Made by a program: the position numbers and the translations under genes. The notes below the pieces were generated by a model. That model was given only the letters and a program-made list of their open reading frames with translations, was not told where the DNA came from and did not search any database. Shown one piece after another: positions 1 through 9,404 of a stretch of DNA of 64,000 nt. The stretch spans positions 160,143 to 224,142 of the forward strand of contig NZ_JAMJPL010000006.1 in the NCBI RefSeq assembly GCF_023555055.1. Reading direction: 5' to 3'. How positions within the stretch are numbered: the stretch's first letter is position 1; each line of letters opens with the position of its first letter. The stretch is from Marinobacter sp. ATCH36 (lineage in GTDB: Bacteria > Pseudomonadota > Gammaproteobacteria > Pseudomonadales > Oleiphilaceae).

Positions 1-1
1 G

Positions 2-607
2 TCGCAACAGTTGGAGTTGATGCACGAAAAACTGGCGGCAGTTGAAGCGAATTCGGAGCAAATGCGCGAGGAGCTTGCGGAAGAGCGGCGGAAGGCACTG
101 AGAGATATCCTGACCCAACTGCCCAATCGGGAAGCTTGGCAGGAGCGTCTTGCTTTCGAATATCAACGCTGGCAACGCTACGGCCACCCGCTGACAATCG
201 GCGTGCTCGATATTGATTATTTTAAACGGGTGAACGACTCCTACGGCCACAAGGCCGGTGACCGGGTGTTGCAATTGGTGGCCAAGGCTTTGAGCGACCG
301 GCTGAGAACGACAGATTTCATCGCCCGCTTCGGGGGCGAGGAATTTGTGGTGCTGATGCCGGAGACACCAGTGGATATCGCCAGATCGGTGCTTGACGGT
401 ATGCGGACGCACATTGCCGCATTGCCGTTCCATTTTCGTGGGGATCCAGTGTCGGTCACCTTTTCGGCCGGGCTTGCCGAGTTCGTGGAGGGAGACGACG
501 AAGATGACGCTTTCGATCGCGCCGACAAGGCACTGTATCTGGCCAAGGACTCAGGGCGCGACCGAGTGATGATCAGTGCCGCATCAACGCGTCCAGCTCA
601 TCGATAA
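2..607 (+). CDS. Diguanylate cyclase, C-terminal part (5' end outside window)
   Basis: The reading frame is already open at base 2, so this is the 3' part of a longer gene. A short charged, helical stretch leads into a complete GGDEF domain. The active-site loop reads RFGGEEFVVL (GGEEF signature), and an RxxD inhibitory I-site (RTTD) lies exactly five residues before it, so the enzyme is probably an active, product-inhibited synthase of cyclic di-GMP from two GTP. The metal-binding region DIDYFKRVND and substrate-binding NDSYGHKAGD are intact. The N-terminal sensory part is not visible, so the input signal is unknown. The last 35 bases overlap the 3' end of the convergent DUF2789 gene. Confidence 0.93.
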   Translation, partial: SQQLELMHEKLAAVEANSEQMREELAEERRKALRDILTQLPNREAWQERLAFEYQRWQRYGHPLTIGVLDIDYFKRVNDSYGHKAGDRVLQLVAKALSDRLRTTDFIARFGGEEFVVLMPETPVDIARSVLDGMRTHIAALPFHFRGDPVSVTFSAGLAEFVEGDDEDDAFDRADKALYLAKDSGRDRVMISAASTRPAHR

Positions 608-806
608 TTTCCGCCCAGTCGGAGTCTTCTTCCAGGCCTTCTTCCAGAAAATGGGACTGGCTTTCCGACCAGAAGGGTGCATCCTGCAGGGCAATCTCGG
701 AAGGAAGGGGTGAGTGTTTCGCAATGAAATTCTCGATGCTCTGTTTGTCAGAGGGCATGCCAAGCTGTTCAAACAGGGCGCTGAAGGTGTGGTTGCTGGT
801 GTCCAT
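573..806 (-). CDS. DUF2789 family protein
   Basis: Small acidic 77-residue protein beginning MDTSNHTFSALFEQLG. Its features fit the DUF2789 family of short gammaproteobacterial proteins of unknown function: an N-terminal helix, the segment FIAKHSPLP, and an acidic tail around EEDSDWAEIIDELDALMR. The ATG at 806 is preferred over an upstream extension because a GGAGA ribosome site precedes it and the extension looks non-coding. It is convergent with, and overlaps by 35 bases, the diguanylate cyclase gene. No biochemical role can be given. Confidence 0.85.
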   Translation of the reverse strand: MDTSNHTFSALFEQLGMPSDKQSIENFIAKHSPLPSEIALQDAPFWSESQSHFLEEGLEEDSDWAEIIDELDALMRH

Positions 807-949
807 CGTAAGGGTTCTCCCCGGGTTGATCCCCGTTTGGTCTGTGACTGCGGGCTCGACTACGATAATGCGGGTAACCTGCTGAATGCAATCAGAAGAA
901 TTTACGGGTATGGTTCCCTGAACTGTAGCCAAACCGGTGAGGATATCCA

Positions 950-3748
950 GTGAGGGGCGCCTTTTATTTTCTGTTGCTAGTCACCTGCCTGCTGGTTTCC
1001 GGTATGTCCGCGGCAGAGCCTCCCCAGCCCTCGCCGGCGCCGGTTCTGGGTAACCAGGATCTGCAGTGGCTGCAGGACCGGGATGCCTTCCACATCGGTG
1101 TCCGTGTCGCCCAGGTGCCCCTGGCATTCGACACCGGGGAGGGGGTGTTGGCCGGTATCCTCATTGACTACCTTAACCGGATTTCAGACAAACTGAATGT
1201 GCCGGTCGAACCGGTTGCCGGTGATGAAACGCAGCTTGATGATGGACTCAGGGACGGCAGCCTGGATGCCAGACTGACCACCCGTCTCGCGCGCCAGCCC
1301 GCGCCGTCTGATGTTGCCGTAACGTCACCGCTGATGAGCCTGACCTACGGCATCTTTGTTCACTCAGGGGACGCCGGAATCCGCAAACTGTCGGATCTTG
1401 AAGGTGCACGCATCGCCCTGATTACAAACGATCCCAATCAGTTTGCTCTGTTGGACCCGGTCGACAACCTTTCCCCGGTACCCGTAGCCAGCATCAGTGA
1501 GGCGGTCAGCATGCTGCTGTCCGGCCAGGCCGATGCCTTCCTGGGGCCGGTTCCGGTGGTTTCCGATTATCTCCAGTCCGCCATGGTGAATGGGGTGGGG
1601 ATGGCTACGCTGCTGAATCAACGGTCGGTCGATGTCGTGCTTGAAGTCAACGCGGGCGAAGACCGGATATACCGGGTTCTCAATCAGGCCGTCCTGGCTA
1701 TTGGCCATAATGAACATCGGGCCATTCGACAATCCTGGCTGCAAACAGAGTTACCGGAGGAGGATTCATCCGCCATTTCCCTGTCTGCCAGTGAAAGTGA
1801 CTTCCTCAAACGGAATTCCGATCTGCAGGTGGCCTTCCGGCCCGACTGGCCGCCGTTCGAGTTCACCCAGGATGGTCAGCCCACCGGGCTTGTGCCGGAT
1901 CTGGTGACCCGCCTGGAAGAAAAGCTCAGTATTCGCTTTAGCCGCGAAATTATGTCCGACAGCTCCAATGCAGAAGCGGCCCTGCGCTCCGGGGACGTGG
2001 ACATCCTGCCGGCACTTTCCCGAACACCCCGGGTTGAGGAGGAGTTCCTGTTCAGCCGCGCCTATCTGACGGTGCCCATTGCCCTGGCGATTCGCGATGA
2101 CGGGCGTTTTATCGGAGAACTGCGGCAGCTCAGGGACGAAAAAGTGGGCGTGGTCAATCGTCAGGCCGGGCACGATTACCTGCTGATCAATCACCCAGAC
2201 CTCGACCTTTACCCCGTGAGGTCCATCGAGGAAGGGTTGCTGGACCTGTCCAATGGTGATCTGGATGTAATGGTTACGCACATTCCGGCAGTGAGCTATA
2301 CGGTGGCAAGGCTGGGGCTTTCCAATCTGCGGATTACCAGTATCACACCCTATCAGTACGAGCTCAGATTTGCCGTCGACAAGGACCGGCCAGAACTGCA
2401 GCGTATTCTGAACAAGGCTCTGGGCAGCCTGGACGCCACTGAAACCGAATCCATCTACAATCGCTGGATTCACCTGGATATTGAACAGGAAACGGATTAT
2501 ACGGTGGTGCGTCGCATCGTGCTCATTGCCATTGTGGTGGTGTTGATCTTCCTGTATTGGAACCGCAAGTTGTCGCGGGAGGTGGATGAAAGAATCCGGT
2601 CTGAAAACGCTCTTCGCAGGAGTGAAGATGAGCTGCGGGCGGCAAAACTGGAGGCGGAGCGCCTGGCAAGGGAGGCAGAAGCAGCCAGCCTGACCAAGAG
2701 CGAATTCCTCGCCAATATGTCCCACGAAATCCGTACGCCAATGAATGCGGTTATTGGCTACAGTGATTTGCTAAGCAACACCGTCAAGGACCCCCAGCAA
2801 CGTAATTACCTGGATGCAATCCGTGCGGGTAGCCGCAGTTTGTTAATGCTGATCAACGATATCCTTGATCTTTCCCGTATCGAGGCCGGCAAAATGCGGC
2901 TGGACTACTCGGCGGTTTCGGTGCGGCGGCTGCTCAGCGATGTGCGGCATATATTTGATCTGCGGGCGACCGAACAGGGTATTTCGCTTGAGGTCAGTGT
3001 TGATTCCAGGATGCCAGTGGCGATGATGCTGGATGAAACCCGATTGCGTCAGGTGCTGTTCAACCTGGTGGGTAATGCCATCAAGTTTACCCATGAGGGC
3101 GGTGTGACCGTTCGTGCCACCGCCACACCACGGAAATCCGCCGCTGGAGAGATCACCGGAGATGGCGAAACGGACAAGCGCAGGTGGTACCGCCTGGTGG
3201 TTACTGTTGCGGATACCGGTATTGGCATTCCCCCGGATCAACAGGAGCAGATTTTTGAAGCCTTCGAGCAGCAGGAGGGCCAGAACAGCAGACGATACGG
3301 GGGCACTGGCCTGGGGCTTGCCATCAGCCGTAAGCTGGTACGAATGATGGGGGGCGAGCTGAAAGTCGAAAGCGAGCCTGGGGCGGGGTCGACGTTTACC
3401 GTCAGCCTGCCCCGGGTGGAAGTGACTGAAGCGCAGGCCGAAGAAGAAGGCACTCCGCAGGAGTCAGAGCGTTTACTGGCCCAGACCCTGAGCATGCAGG
3501 AGCGCGGCTGGCTGCGGGAGCAGCTGGCCAGGGACTTTGGAGACGAATGGGAAATCGTTCGGGAAAGTGGCGACCCGGAACAGATGAAGAGTTTTGCAAT
3601 GCGCTTGCTGGAATGGGGCAAGCGATTCCGGTCACCCTCGGTTACCCGCTACGGGGAGAAGCTTCTGGCCGACGTGGAAGCCTTTAATCTGGACTCGGTG
3701 AACAGTGCGCTGGACGCGTTCCCGCGCCTTTTGGGGCGGGACCAGTAA
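950..3748 (+). CDS. BvgS-like sensor histidine kinase with two periplasmic solute-binding domains
   Basis: 932 residues. A GTG start follows a GAGG ribosome site and opens a signal peptide ([14 protein letters not shown], cleavage near SAAEPP). Two tandem bacterial solute-binding (SBP_bac_3) domains follow at about residues 40-265 and 275-510. A transmembrane helix ([15 protein letters not shown]) lies near 520-540 and a coiled coil at 545-590. The HisKA dimerisation domain carries the phosphoacceptor motif [10 protein letters not shown]. The HATPase domain has an N-box ([12 protein letters not shown]), DTGIGIP and [10 protein letters not shown]. No receiver or HPt domain follows; the last ~100 residues are helical and unassigned. 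It should sense a small periplasmic ligand and phosphorylate a separate regulator. No cognate regulator lies adjacent in this window. Confidence 0.92.
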   Translation: MRGAFYFLLLVTCLLVSGMSAAEPPQPSPAPVLGNQDLQWLQDRDAFHIGVRVAQVPLAFDTGEGVLAGILIDYLNRISDKLNVPVEPVAGDETQLDDGLRDGSLDARLTTRLARQPAPSDVAVTSPLMSLTYGIFVHSGDAGIRKLSDLEGARIALITNDPNQFALLDPVDNLSPVPVASISEAVSMLLSGQADAFLGPVPVVSDYLQSAMVNGVGMATLLNQRSVDVVLEVNAGEDRIYRVLNQAVLAIGHNEHRAIRQSWLQTELPEEDSSAISLSASESDFLKRNSDLQVAFRPDWPPFEFTQDGQPTGLVPDLVTRLEEKLSIRFSREIMSDSSNAEAALRSGDVDILPALSRTPRVEEEFLFSRAYLTVPIALAIRDDGRFIGELRQLRDEKVGVVNRQAGHDYLLINHPDLDLYPVRSIEEGLLDLSNGDLDVMVTHIPAVSYTVARLGLSNLRITSITPYQYELRFAVDKDRPELQRILNKALGSLDATETESIYNRWIHLDIEQETDYTVVRRIVLIAIVVVLIFLYWNRKLSREVDERIRSENALRRSEDELRAAKLEAERLAREAEAASLTKSEFLANMSHEIRTPMNAVIGYSDLLSNTVKDPQQRNYLDAIRAGSRSLLMLINDILDLSRIEAGKMRLDYSAVSVRRLLSDVRHIFDLRATEQGISLEVSVDSRMPVAMMLDETRLRQVLFNLVGNAIKFTHEGGVTVRATATPRKSAAGEITGDGETDKRRWYRLVVTVADTGIGIPPDQQEQIFEAFEQQEGQNSRRYGGTGLGLAISRKLVRMMGGELKVESEPGAGSTFTVSLPRVEVTEAQAEEEGTPQESERLLAQTLSMQERGWLREQLARDFGDEWEIVRESGDPEQMKSFAMRLLEWGKRFRSPSVTRYGEKLLADVEAFNLDSVNSALDAFPRLLGRDQ

Positions 3749-3755
3749 GGCTGCA

Positions 3756-4118
3756 TCAGAGGCAGTCGTACTGGGATTTGCGGTCGAAAGCGACGGCGAC
3801 CATATCGTAGCCGGAGTCGGACAGGGATTGAATAAGCGCTCTGTCCTTGAGAAGCGCCATGCAGACCTTATGAACACTGGCCTGTAACTGATCGCTGGCG
3901 GGGTCGGATTTGAAACGAAAGTCCACAACCAGATATTTGCGTTCTATATGGGAGGAGGCGGGAATATCTTCCCGCTCAACGCTCTCGTAGCCGATGTAGG
4001 TGGCTTGCTGATCCGGAAAAATCCCGCTCAGCAGAAGATCAAGATTGCTGGCGGCTGCCGGCTGCGAGGCCATTGCCAGCAACAGGGCAAAGGTGCCGGT
4101 GATGCTTCTGATGGGCAT
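3756..4118 (-). CDS. Hypothetical secreted protein
   Basis: 120 residues with a clear signal peptide (MPIRSITGTFALLLAMASQPAAAS, shown here in part as TGTFALLLAMASQ). The ATG has an AGGAG ribosome site nine bases upstream. The mature part is a small alpha/beta protein with two cysteines (KVCMAL and the C-terminal YDCL), probably periplasmic and possibly disulfide-bonded. I do not recognise a family. It converges on the sensor kinase, with seven bases between the stop codons. Confidence 0.7.
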   Translation of the reverse strand: MPIRSITGTFALLLAMASQPAAASNLDLLLSGIFPDQQATYIGYESVEREDIPASSHIERKYLVVDFRFKSDPASDQLQASVHKVCMALLKDRALIQSLSDSGYDMVAVAFDRKSQYDCL

Positions 4119-4335
4119 GGAGTCACTCCTGTGATGTGAGTCCGTGGAAGTTTGTAAGCATATGTAACGTTTGGTTACTGATGATTATCGCAGAGTCCTG
4201 CCGGTTTTGCGTGATTTGTTCACGCATTTTTCAATTGTTTGCAGTTTGCGGTAACACTCAACGGGTAGCCGCAAGTTTCCGCAGCGCGCCAGGATCAACT
4301 ATTATGATTAGAAAATCTATGCAGGTAGAGGCAGG

Positions 4336-4953
4336 ATGATGTTCCAGCTCGTTTTCAAAGGTGAGTGTGCGCCGGGAACGGACCCGGCAACAGCCAGAAG
4401 CAATGCAAAAACCCTGTTCAAGGCCACGGTAGAACAGGTTGACCGCATGTTCAGTGGTCAGCCGGTGGTTATCCGCAACAAGCTGGAAGAGGCACAGGCA
4501 GAGAAATACCGGGCGGTATTGCAAAAACACGGAATGGTGGCCTACGTACAGGCCATGGAAGGTGCCGCGCCGTCTTCGCCCTCCCGTCCTGCGCCTGGCT
4601 CCGAGACCCGGGCTCAGGCGCAACCAGAACCGCCACCTCGAACATCACCGGCGCGGGACACGGTTTCCGGCAAACCAGCCTCATCCGTTGCCGTGGAGCC
4701 CGGCGACCGTCTGCCGGTAGCCGGAGAGAAGGTTGACGCGATTCTTTCCGGGTCAGGGCTGAGTCTGGACCCCATCGGAGTAACCCTTGAAGAGCACAGG
4801 GAGGCGCCAGAGCCCATGTTCCAGCACCTGGATGAATGGACTCTGGCGCCCCCGGGCACAGAGCTCGGGGTCAAGCGAGACACCCCGCCACCGGTCGTCC
4901 CCGATGTATCCCACCTGTCGTTGGCAGAACAAGACCGTACCAACGACCAATAA
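4336..4953 (+). CDS. Hypothetical protein with small N-terminal alpha/beta domain and proline-rich linker
   Basis: 205 residues starting MMFQLVFKGECAPG; either of the two first ATGs is possible. Residues 1-75 form a compact domain with the pattern FKG...VKxLF...VDRMFSGQPVVI...AEKYRAVLQKHG, reminiscent of small domains that open many gammaproteobacterial proteins of unknown function. A long Pro/Ser/Glu-rich, probably disordered segment follows, and a short conserved-looking tail ends in DVSHLSLAEQD. It lies 15 bases upstream of the patatin gene on the same strand and is probably co-transcribed with it. Function unknown. Confidence 0.75.
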   Translation: MMFQLVFKGECAPGTDPATARSNAKTLFKATVEQVDRMFSGQPVVIRNKLEEAQAEKYRAVLQKHGMVAYVQAMEGAAPSSPSRPAPGSETRAQAQPEPPPRTSPARDTVSGKPASSVAVEPGDRLPVAGEKVDAILSGSGLSLDPIGVTLEEHREAPEPMFQHLDEWTLAPPGTELGVKRDTPPPVVPDVSHLSLAEQDRTNDQ

Positions 4954-4968
4954 ACGACAGGCGGGAAG

Positions 4969-7170
4969 ATGTCAGCCTTGAGATATCTGGTTGTGGTGGT
5001 TGCAGTGCTGACGGCTATACAGGCGCTGGCGGATGCCGACAGGCCGAAGGTAGGGCTGGTGCTCAGTGGTGGTGGCGCCAAGGGCATGGCCCATGTCGGC
5101 ATACTGCGGGTGCTGGAAGAAATGAAGATTCCAGTGGATGTCGTGGTGGGTACCAGTGCCGGTTCCGCGGTTGGCGCTCTATACGCGTCAGGTATGAACG
5201 TTCACGAAATCGAAGAACGTTTTATCGAGATGGACTGGGTATCCAGCTTTCGCGATGATCCCGGCCGTGCCTACAGACCGGTCCGGCGAAAGCGCGAAGA
5301 CTGGCGCTTTCCTGTGGCACCGGGAATTGGTATTCGCGCCGATGGTTTGCATCTGGGCGGCGGTATCATTACCGGGCAGAACCTGGGTTTCATTCTCAAC
5401 GAACTTACCCGCAGCGCCTCACTGGTCGAAGATTTTGACCGGCTGGCCATTCCATTCCGTGCGGTTGCCACGGATCTGGAAACCGGAGAGCAGGTGGTCA
5501 TCGGCAGCGGTAATCTGTCCGAGGCGATTCGCGCCAGCATGAGCATTCCCGGTGTCTATGCACCGGTCGCGCTGGATGGCCGCTTGCTGGTGGATGGCGG
5601 CGTAGCCAACAATCTGCCCGTCAGTGTGGCCAGGGAGCTCGGCGCCGAAGTTATCATCGCCGTGGATATTACCGATCCGCTGCTGGAACGAGAGGAGATT
5701 CGGGAAGCCTTTTCAGTGGTTGGCCAGCTTACCACCATGATGACCCGCCGGAATACCGAACAGCAGCTGGAACTTCTGACTGACCGGGACATACTGATCC
5801 GGCCGGACCTGGAAGGCCTGTCTTCGGCGGATTTCTATCAGGCGCCCGCATTATTCGAGCTCGGCGCCAGTGGTGCCCGCAAACACGCCGGCGAGCTTCG
5901 CCATTTGAGCGTGGAAGAGAGTCAATGGATTCGCTACCGCAGCCGGTTACAGATGCACTCATCCCGTCCTGGCCTGATTACCAGTGTTCGTATCGATGAC
6001 CAATCCCGCCTGGCGGGGGATTTCCTGCGTGAGCGTATTCGCCAGAAAACCGGCGAACCGCTGAATGTGAATCTGCTGGAGGAAGACCTCAAGCGCATCT
6101 ATGGTCTTGGCTACTATGAAACTGTTTCCTATTCCCTTGCGCCGTCGGGGGCGGGCGGAACCGAGCTGGTGATCCGGGTTCGGGAGAAAAGCTGGGGGCC
6201 GAACTATCTGTCTTTCGGGCTGAACTACGAGGACAACTTGGAAAACGAGACCCGCTTTAATCTGGCAACGTCGTTACGGATGACAGGCCTCAATGCTCTG
6301 GGGGGTGAGTGGGCAACCGGGCTTCAACTGGGCACTCAGCCATGGGTACGGACCGAGTGGTTCCAGCCCCTGGATTACGGATTCAAACGGTTTCTGACTC
6401 TGGGAGGTGAGTACTCACGGGAGAGCCTGAGCGCCTTTGACGGCGAAGGTGAGCGTATCACCGAGGTGGATATAACCAGCCGCCAGGTGGATCTTGCCGT
6501 GGGAACCGAGCTGGGGGTCAACGGAGAAATCCGCCTTGAGTACATGCGTGGATATGCCACCGTTGACGAGCAGGTGGGAGAGCCAGTGGCGCCCTCCGGC
6601 TCGATCCAGAGTGGCAATCTCAACCTGCGACTGGTCCATGATTCACTGGACGATGCCTTCCTTCCCAAATCCGGTGGCTTTGCGGGCATCCGGGGCCGGT
6701 TCGAGCGCCCTGGACTGGGGTCTGATCGTGACTTTGACTCGGTCAGGATCATGGCTCTGGGTACAGCAAGCTGGCGAAAGACCAGCATCACCGGACTGTT
6801 GTTTGGAAATACCGTAACGCGGGGGGTGGCCGGCATCGAAAACTCGGTTTTGCTGGGTGGGTTTCGTCGGTTATCGGCGTACAGCCAGGGTGAGGTAGCC
6901 GGCGAGGATGCTGTTCTTGCCAGTGTCTTTGCCAGGCAGGAGTTCGGTGGGCCGTACGTGCCCTGGTTTGCCGGAGTGGGTTTTGAATCCGGTAACGCCT
7001 GGTCTTCGCTGGGAGATGCCCGTTGGAATAATCTGCTGCATTCAGGAAGTGTGTTTGCCGGCGTTGAAACCTTTCTGGGGCCACTTCAGATTGCCACGGC
7101 CTACAACAATGAGGCCGAGTGGAGTGCATACCTGAGCCTTGGGTTCTCGTTTACCCGCCTGTTTGACTGA
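4969..7170 (+). CDS. Patatin-like phospholipase fused to POTRA and outer-membrane beta-barrel (PlpD-like)
   Basis: 733 residues. An N-terminal signal peptide precedes a patatin domain (about 25-320) with the glycine-rich oxyanion motif SGGGAKG, the nucleophile elbow GTSAG and the catalytic aspartate in DGG (LLVDGGVANN), that is an intact Ser-Asp dyad. A POTRA-like segment (about 330-410) and a C-terminal Omp85/BamA-like beta-barrel (about 420-733) ending in phenylalanine-rich strands follow. This is the architecture of type Vd autotransporters such as Pseudomonas PlpD, in which the barrel carries the lipase across the outer membrane. Substrates are probably phospholipids. It is the second gene of a likely two-gene unit. 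Confidence 0.92.
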   Translation: MSALRYLVVVVAVLTAIQALADADRPKVGLVLSGGGAKGMAHVGILRVLEEMKIPVDVVVGTSAGSAVGALYASGMNVHEIEERFIEMDWVSSFRDDPGRAYRPVRRKREDWRFPVAPGIGIRADGLHLGGGIITGQNLGFILNELTRSASLVEDFDRLAIPFRAVATDLETGEQVVIGSGNLSEAIRASMSIPGVYAPVALDGRLLVDGGVANNLPVSVARELGAEVIIAVDITDPLLEREEIREAFSVVGQLTTMMTRRNTEQQLELLTDRDILIRPDLEGLSSADFYQAPALFELGASGARKHAGELRHLSVEESQWIRYRSRLQMHSSRPGLITSVRIDDQSRLAGDFLRERIRQKTGEPLNVNLLEEDLKRIYGLGYYETVSYSLAPSGAGGTELVIRVREKSWGPNYLSFGLNYEDNLENETRFNLATSLRMTGLNALGGEWATGLQLGTQPWVRTEWFQPLDYGFKRFLTLGGEYSRESLSAFDGEGERITEVDITSRQVDLAVGTELGVNGEIRLEYMRGYATVDEQVGEPVAPSGSIQSGNLNLRLVHDSLDDAFLPKSGGFAGIRGRFERPGLGSDRDFDSVRIMALGTASWRKTSITGLLFGNTVTRGVAGIENSVLLGGFRRLSAYSQGEVAGEDAVLASVFARQEFGGPYVPWFAGVGFESGNAWSSLGDARWNNLLHSGSVFAGVETFLGPLQIATAYNNEAEWSAYLSLGFSFTRLFD

Positions 7171-7181
7171 TCAGCCAGCGG

Positions 7182-7856
7182 TCAGGCGCTGGCCGTTGCG
7201 CTAGTAATGGCTTCAAGAACCTGCTGGCACTGCTGTTCGGCGTACTTTGCCAAGATCGCCGCCATGCGTTCCTCATCCTGGTCGCGGATGGCGTCGATGG
7301 ATTCACGCACGTGTTGCAGGTTGTCTTCCAGCACCCGATTGCCCCCGCGCTGAAAAGCGACAAAGGCACAGCGTTTGGCTGACGGCCAGAGATCCTCAAT
7401 GGCCGACACAATGAAATAGTTGTCGGCATAGGCCAGCGATGCCTGAGTGTATTCTATGCCGAGCTCCAGAAATGCCAGCAGGTCATTGTTGTCGTGGCAG
7501 GCTTTCATGCGCTGATACAGGGATTCGAGCTTGTCCATGTCAGCGGGCTGCCACTGTCGCACCAGCTTGCGACCGGTATGGGTCAGATACAGTTGCAACA
7601 CCTCGTAAAGACTACGCACGAAAAACTCATCCAGCGGCGTGACGAATGCTCCCTTTCGGGGAACGTTCTGCACCAGGTGGCGTTTTTCCAGTAACAGCAG
7701 CCCTTCGCGGATTGAGCCATGGCTGACGTCCATCTGCTTCGCCATGGCGCTCTCATAAATGCGCTCACCGGAGCGGAGCTGGCCAAAAGCGATGAGGTTT
7801 TCGACGTGGCGTGCAACCTGTTCGGTCAGGGTTTCGCGGGGCTTGAATGTGGTCAT
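7182..7856 (-). CDS. GntR family transcriptional regulator with FCD domain
   Basis: 224 residues. The first ~75 residues form a winged helix-turn-helix (ERIYESAMAKQMDVSHGSIREGLLLLEKR), followed by an all-helical FCD ligand-binding domain to about residue 215. FCD-type GntR proteins usually repress genes for catabolism of organic acids or related metabolites. No obvious catabolic operon adjoins it, so the ligand and targets are unknown. It converges on the patatin gene with an 11-base gap. Confidence 0.9.
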   Translation of the reverse strand: MTTFKPRETLTEQVARHVENLIAFGQLRSGERIYESAMAKQMDVSHGSIREGLLLLEKRHLVQNVPRKGAFVTPLDEFFVRSLYEVLQLYLTHTGRKLVRQWQPADMDKLESLYQRMKACHDNNDLLAFLELGIEYTQASLAYADNYFIVSAIEDLWPSAKRCAFVAFQRGGNRVLEDNLQHVRESIDAIRDQDEERMAAILAKYAEQQCQQVLEAITSATASA

Positions 7857-7967
7857 GGTCCTGCTTCGTTACGGCGTGTGCTGGCTCATTGGTTCCGGAA
7901 TACTCTCACATTACCTGCGCCCGGAAAATGGTCACACTAAAAACCGGGGTTGCTGCTGTGGCCCGTT

Positions 7968-9404
7968 TCAGAGTAAGGGGGCGGCCAGGCGGATGGTTCT
8001 GCATGCCAGGCGGAAAGGAATCGAGCGGTCACGGTAATCTTTTTCCGACATCAGGCGACAGCTGGCGAGGTCTTGCTCCAGCATCTGCTCGATGCCGTCA
8101 ACAAAGTCGCTGGCGGTGCTGATGGCGGTAATCTCAAAGTTCAACCGCATGGACCGGTTGTCCAGGTTGGCCGTACCAACGGCTGCATAACGGTGGTCCA
8201 CAAGCACCATTTTCTGGTGCATGAAGCCTGGCTGGTAGCGATAGATGCCAATGCCGGCCCGGCAGGCCTGAACGAGGTAAGAGTAGGCGGCAAGCCTGAT
8301 TAACACGCTGTCGGATTTTTCCGGAATGATAATGCGCACATCCACACCCCGCAGTGCCGCCAGTTGCAGGGCATTCATGATCTGGAAATCAGGCACGAAA
8401 TAAGGGGACGCAATCCAGATTCGTTGCCGCGCATTGTTAATGCAGTTCAGGAAAAACAGGGTGCAGGTTTCGTAGGTATCGGCCGGCCCGGTCGGCAGAA
8501 TCAGCACCTCCTGATCACCGCGTGCGGGCATGGTGGGCGTCCAGTTGAGCGTGGGGAATTCCTCGCTGGCCCAGTTCCAGTCTTCCAGCCAGGCCAGTTG
8601 CAGGCCGGTTACCGCCGGCCCGGTAATGCGGCAGTGGCTGTCGCGCCAGGGTTCTTCGTCCATGGCCGTGCCCAGGTACTCATCGCCAAGGTTAATACCC
8701 CCGACAAAACCCACTTCCCCGTCGCACACCAGCAGTTTACGGTGGTTGCGGAAATTCACCTGCAAGCGCATACGGCGAACATTGCCGTCCCCGAAGGAGG
8801 CGACGTTTGCCCCGGCTGCGGCCAGTTCCCTGAGATATTTCCGGGGTAACCAGACGCTGCCAATATCGTCGTACAGAAACCACACTTCGACACCCTGGGC
8901 GAGTTTGCGCTGAAGAATCGACTTGATGCGCTGGCCGATTTTGTCAGAACGGACAATATAGAACTCCAGCAGGATATAGCGCCGGGCATTTTCCATGGCA
9001 TCGAACAACGCCTCGAAAGTGGCTTCCCCGTCCTTCAACAGATCGCATTGGTTGCCTTTGGTGAATGGCTGTCGGCCGAGTTTGCAGAGCACCTGGAGCT
9101 CATCATCAAAATGTTCATGATCCTGCTGGCTGATCGCCGCGGCCTGTTGCTCATAGTGATTCAGCAGGTCGGTGAGCGCGGCGTCGCCGGTGCGACGTGC
9201 CTTCAGGTAACCTCCGAACCGGTTGCGCCCGAACAGCAGGAACAGGGGGACGGCGATGTAGGGCAGGCCAATCAGCGCAAGAACCCAGGCAAGCGCACTT
9301 TGGGCAGTTCGGTAGGTCATCAGTATCCGGTAAATGCAGACGGCTGCGGTCAGGTACAGCAGCCCGATGACCGCGGCGAGCCAGGAAACGTCGGGCAGAG
9401 TCAT
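7968..9404 (-). CDS. cls: Cardiolipin synthase (phospholipase D superfamily)
   Basis: 478 residues. Two N-terminal hydrophobic helices (residues ~5-60) anchor the enzyme in the inner membrane. Two phospholipase D motifs follow: NHRKLLVCDG in the first half and MHQKMVLVDHRY in the second, each with the His-Lys-Asp catalytic signature and the trailing GG/N residues (GGINLGDEY, GTANLDNRS). Length and layout match bacterial ClsA-type enzymes, which join two phosphatidylglycerols into cardiolipin and glycerol. Its ATG overlaps the stop of the AraC-type regulator by four bases (ATGA), so the two genes are translationally coupled. Confidence 0.93.
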   Translation of the reverse strand: MTLPDVSWLAAVIGLLYLTAAVCIYRILMTYRTAQSALAWVLALIGLPYIAVPLFLLFGRNRFGGYLKARRTGDAALTDLLNHYEQQAAAISQQDHEHFDDELQVLCKLGRQPFTKGNQCDLLKDGEATFEALFDAMENARRYILLEFYIVRSDKIGQRIKSILQRKLAQGVEVWFLYDDIGSVWLPRKYLRELAAAGANVASFGDGNVRRMRLQVNFRNHRKLLVCDGEVGFVGGINLGDEYLGTAMDEEPWRDSHCRITGPAVTGLQLAWLEDWNWASEEFPTLNWTPTMPARGDQEVLILPTGPADTYETCTLFFLNCINNARQRIWIASPYFVPDFQIMNALQLAALRGVDVRIIIPEKSDSVLIRLAAYSYLVQACRAGIGIYRYQPGFMHQKMVLVDHRYAAVGTANLDNRSMRLNFEITAISTASDFVDGIEQMLEQDLASCRLMSEKDYRDRSIPFRLACRTIRLAAPLL

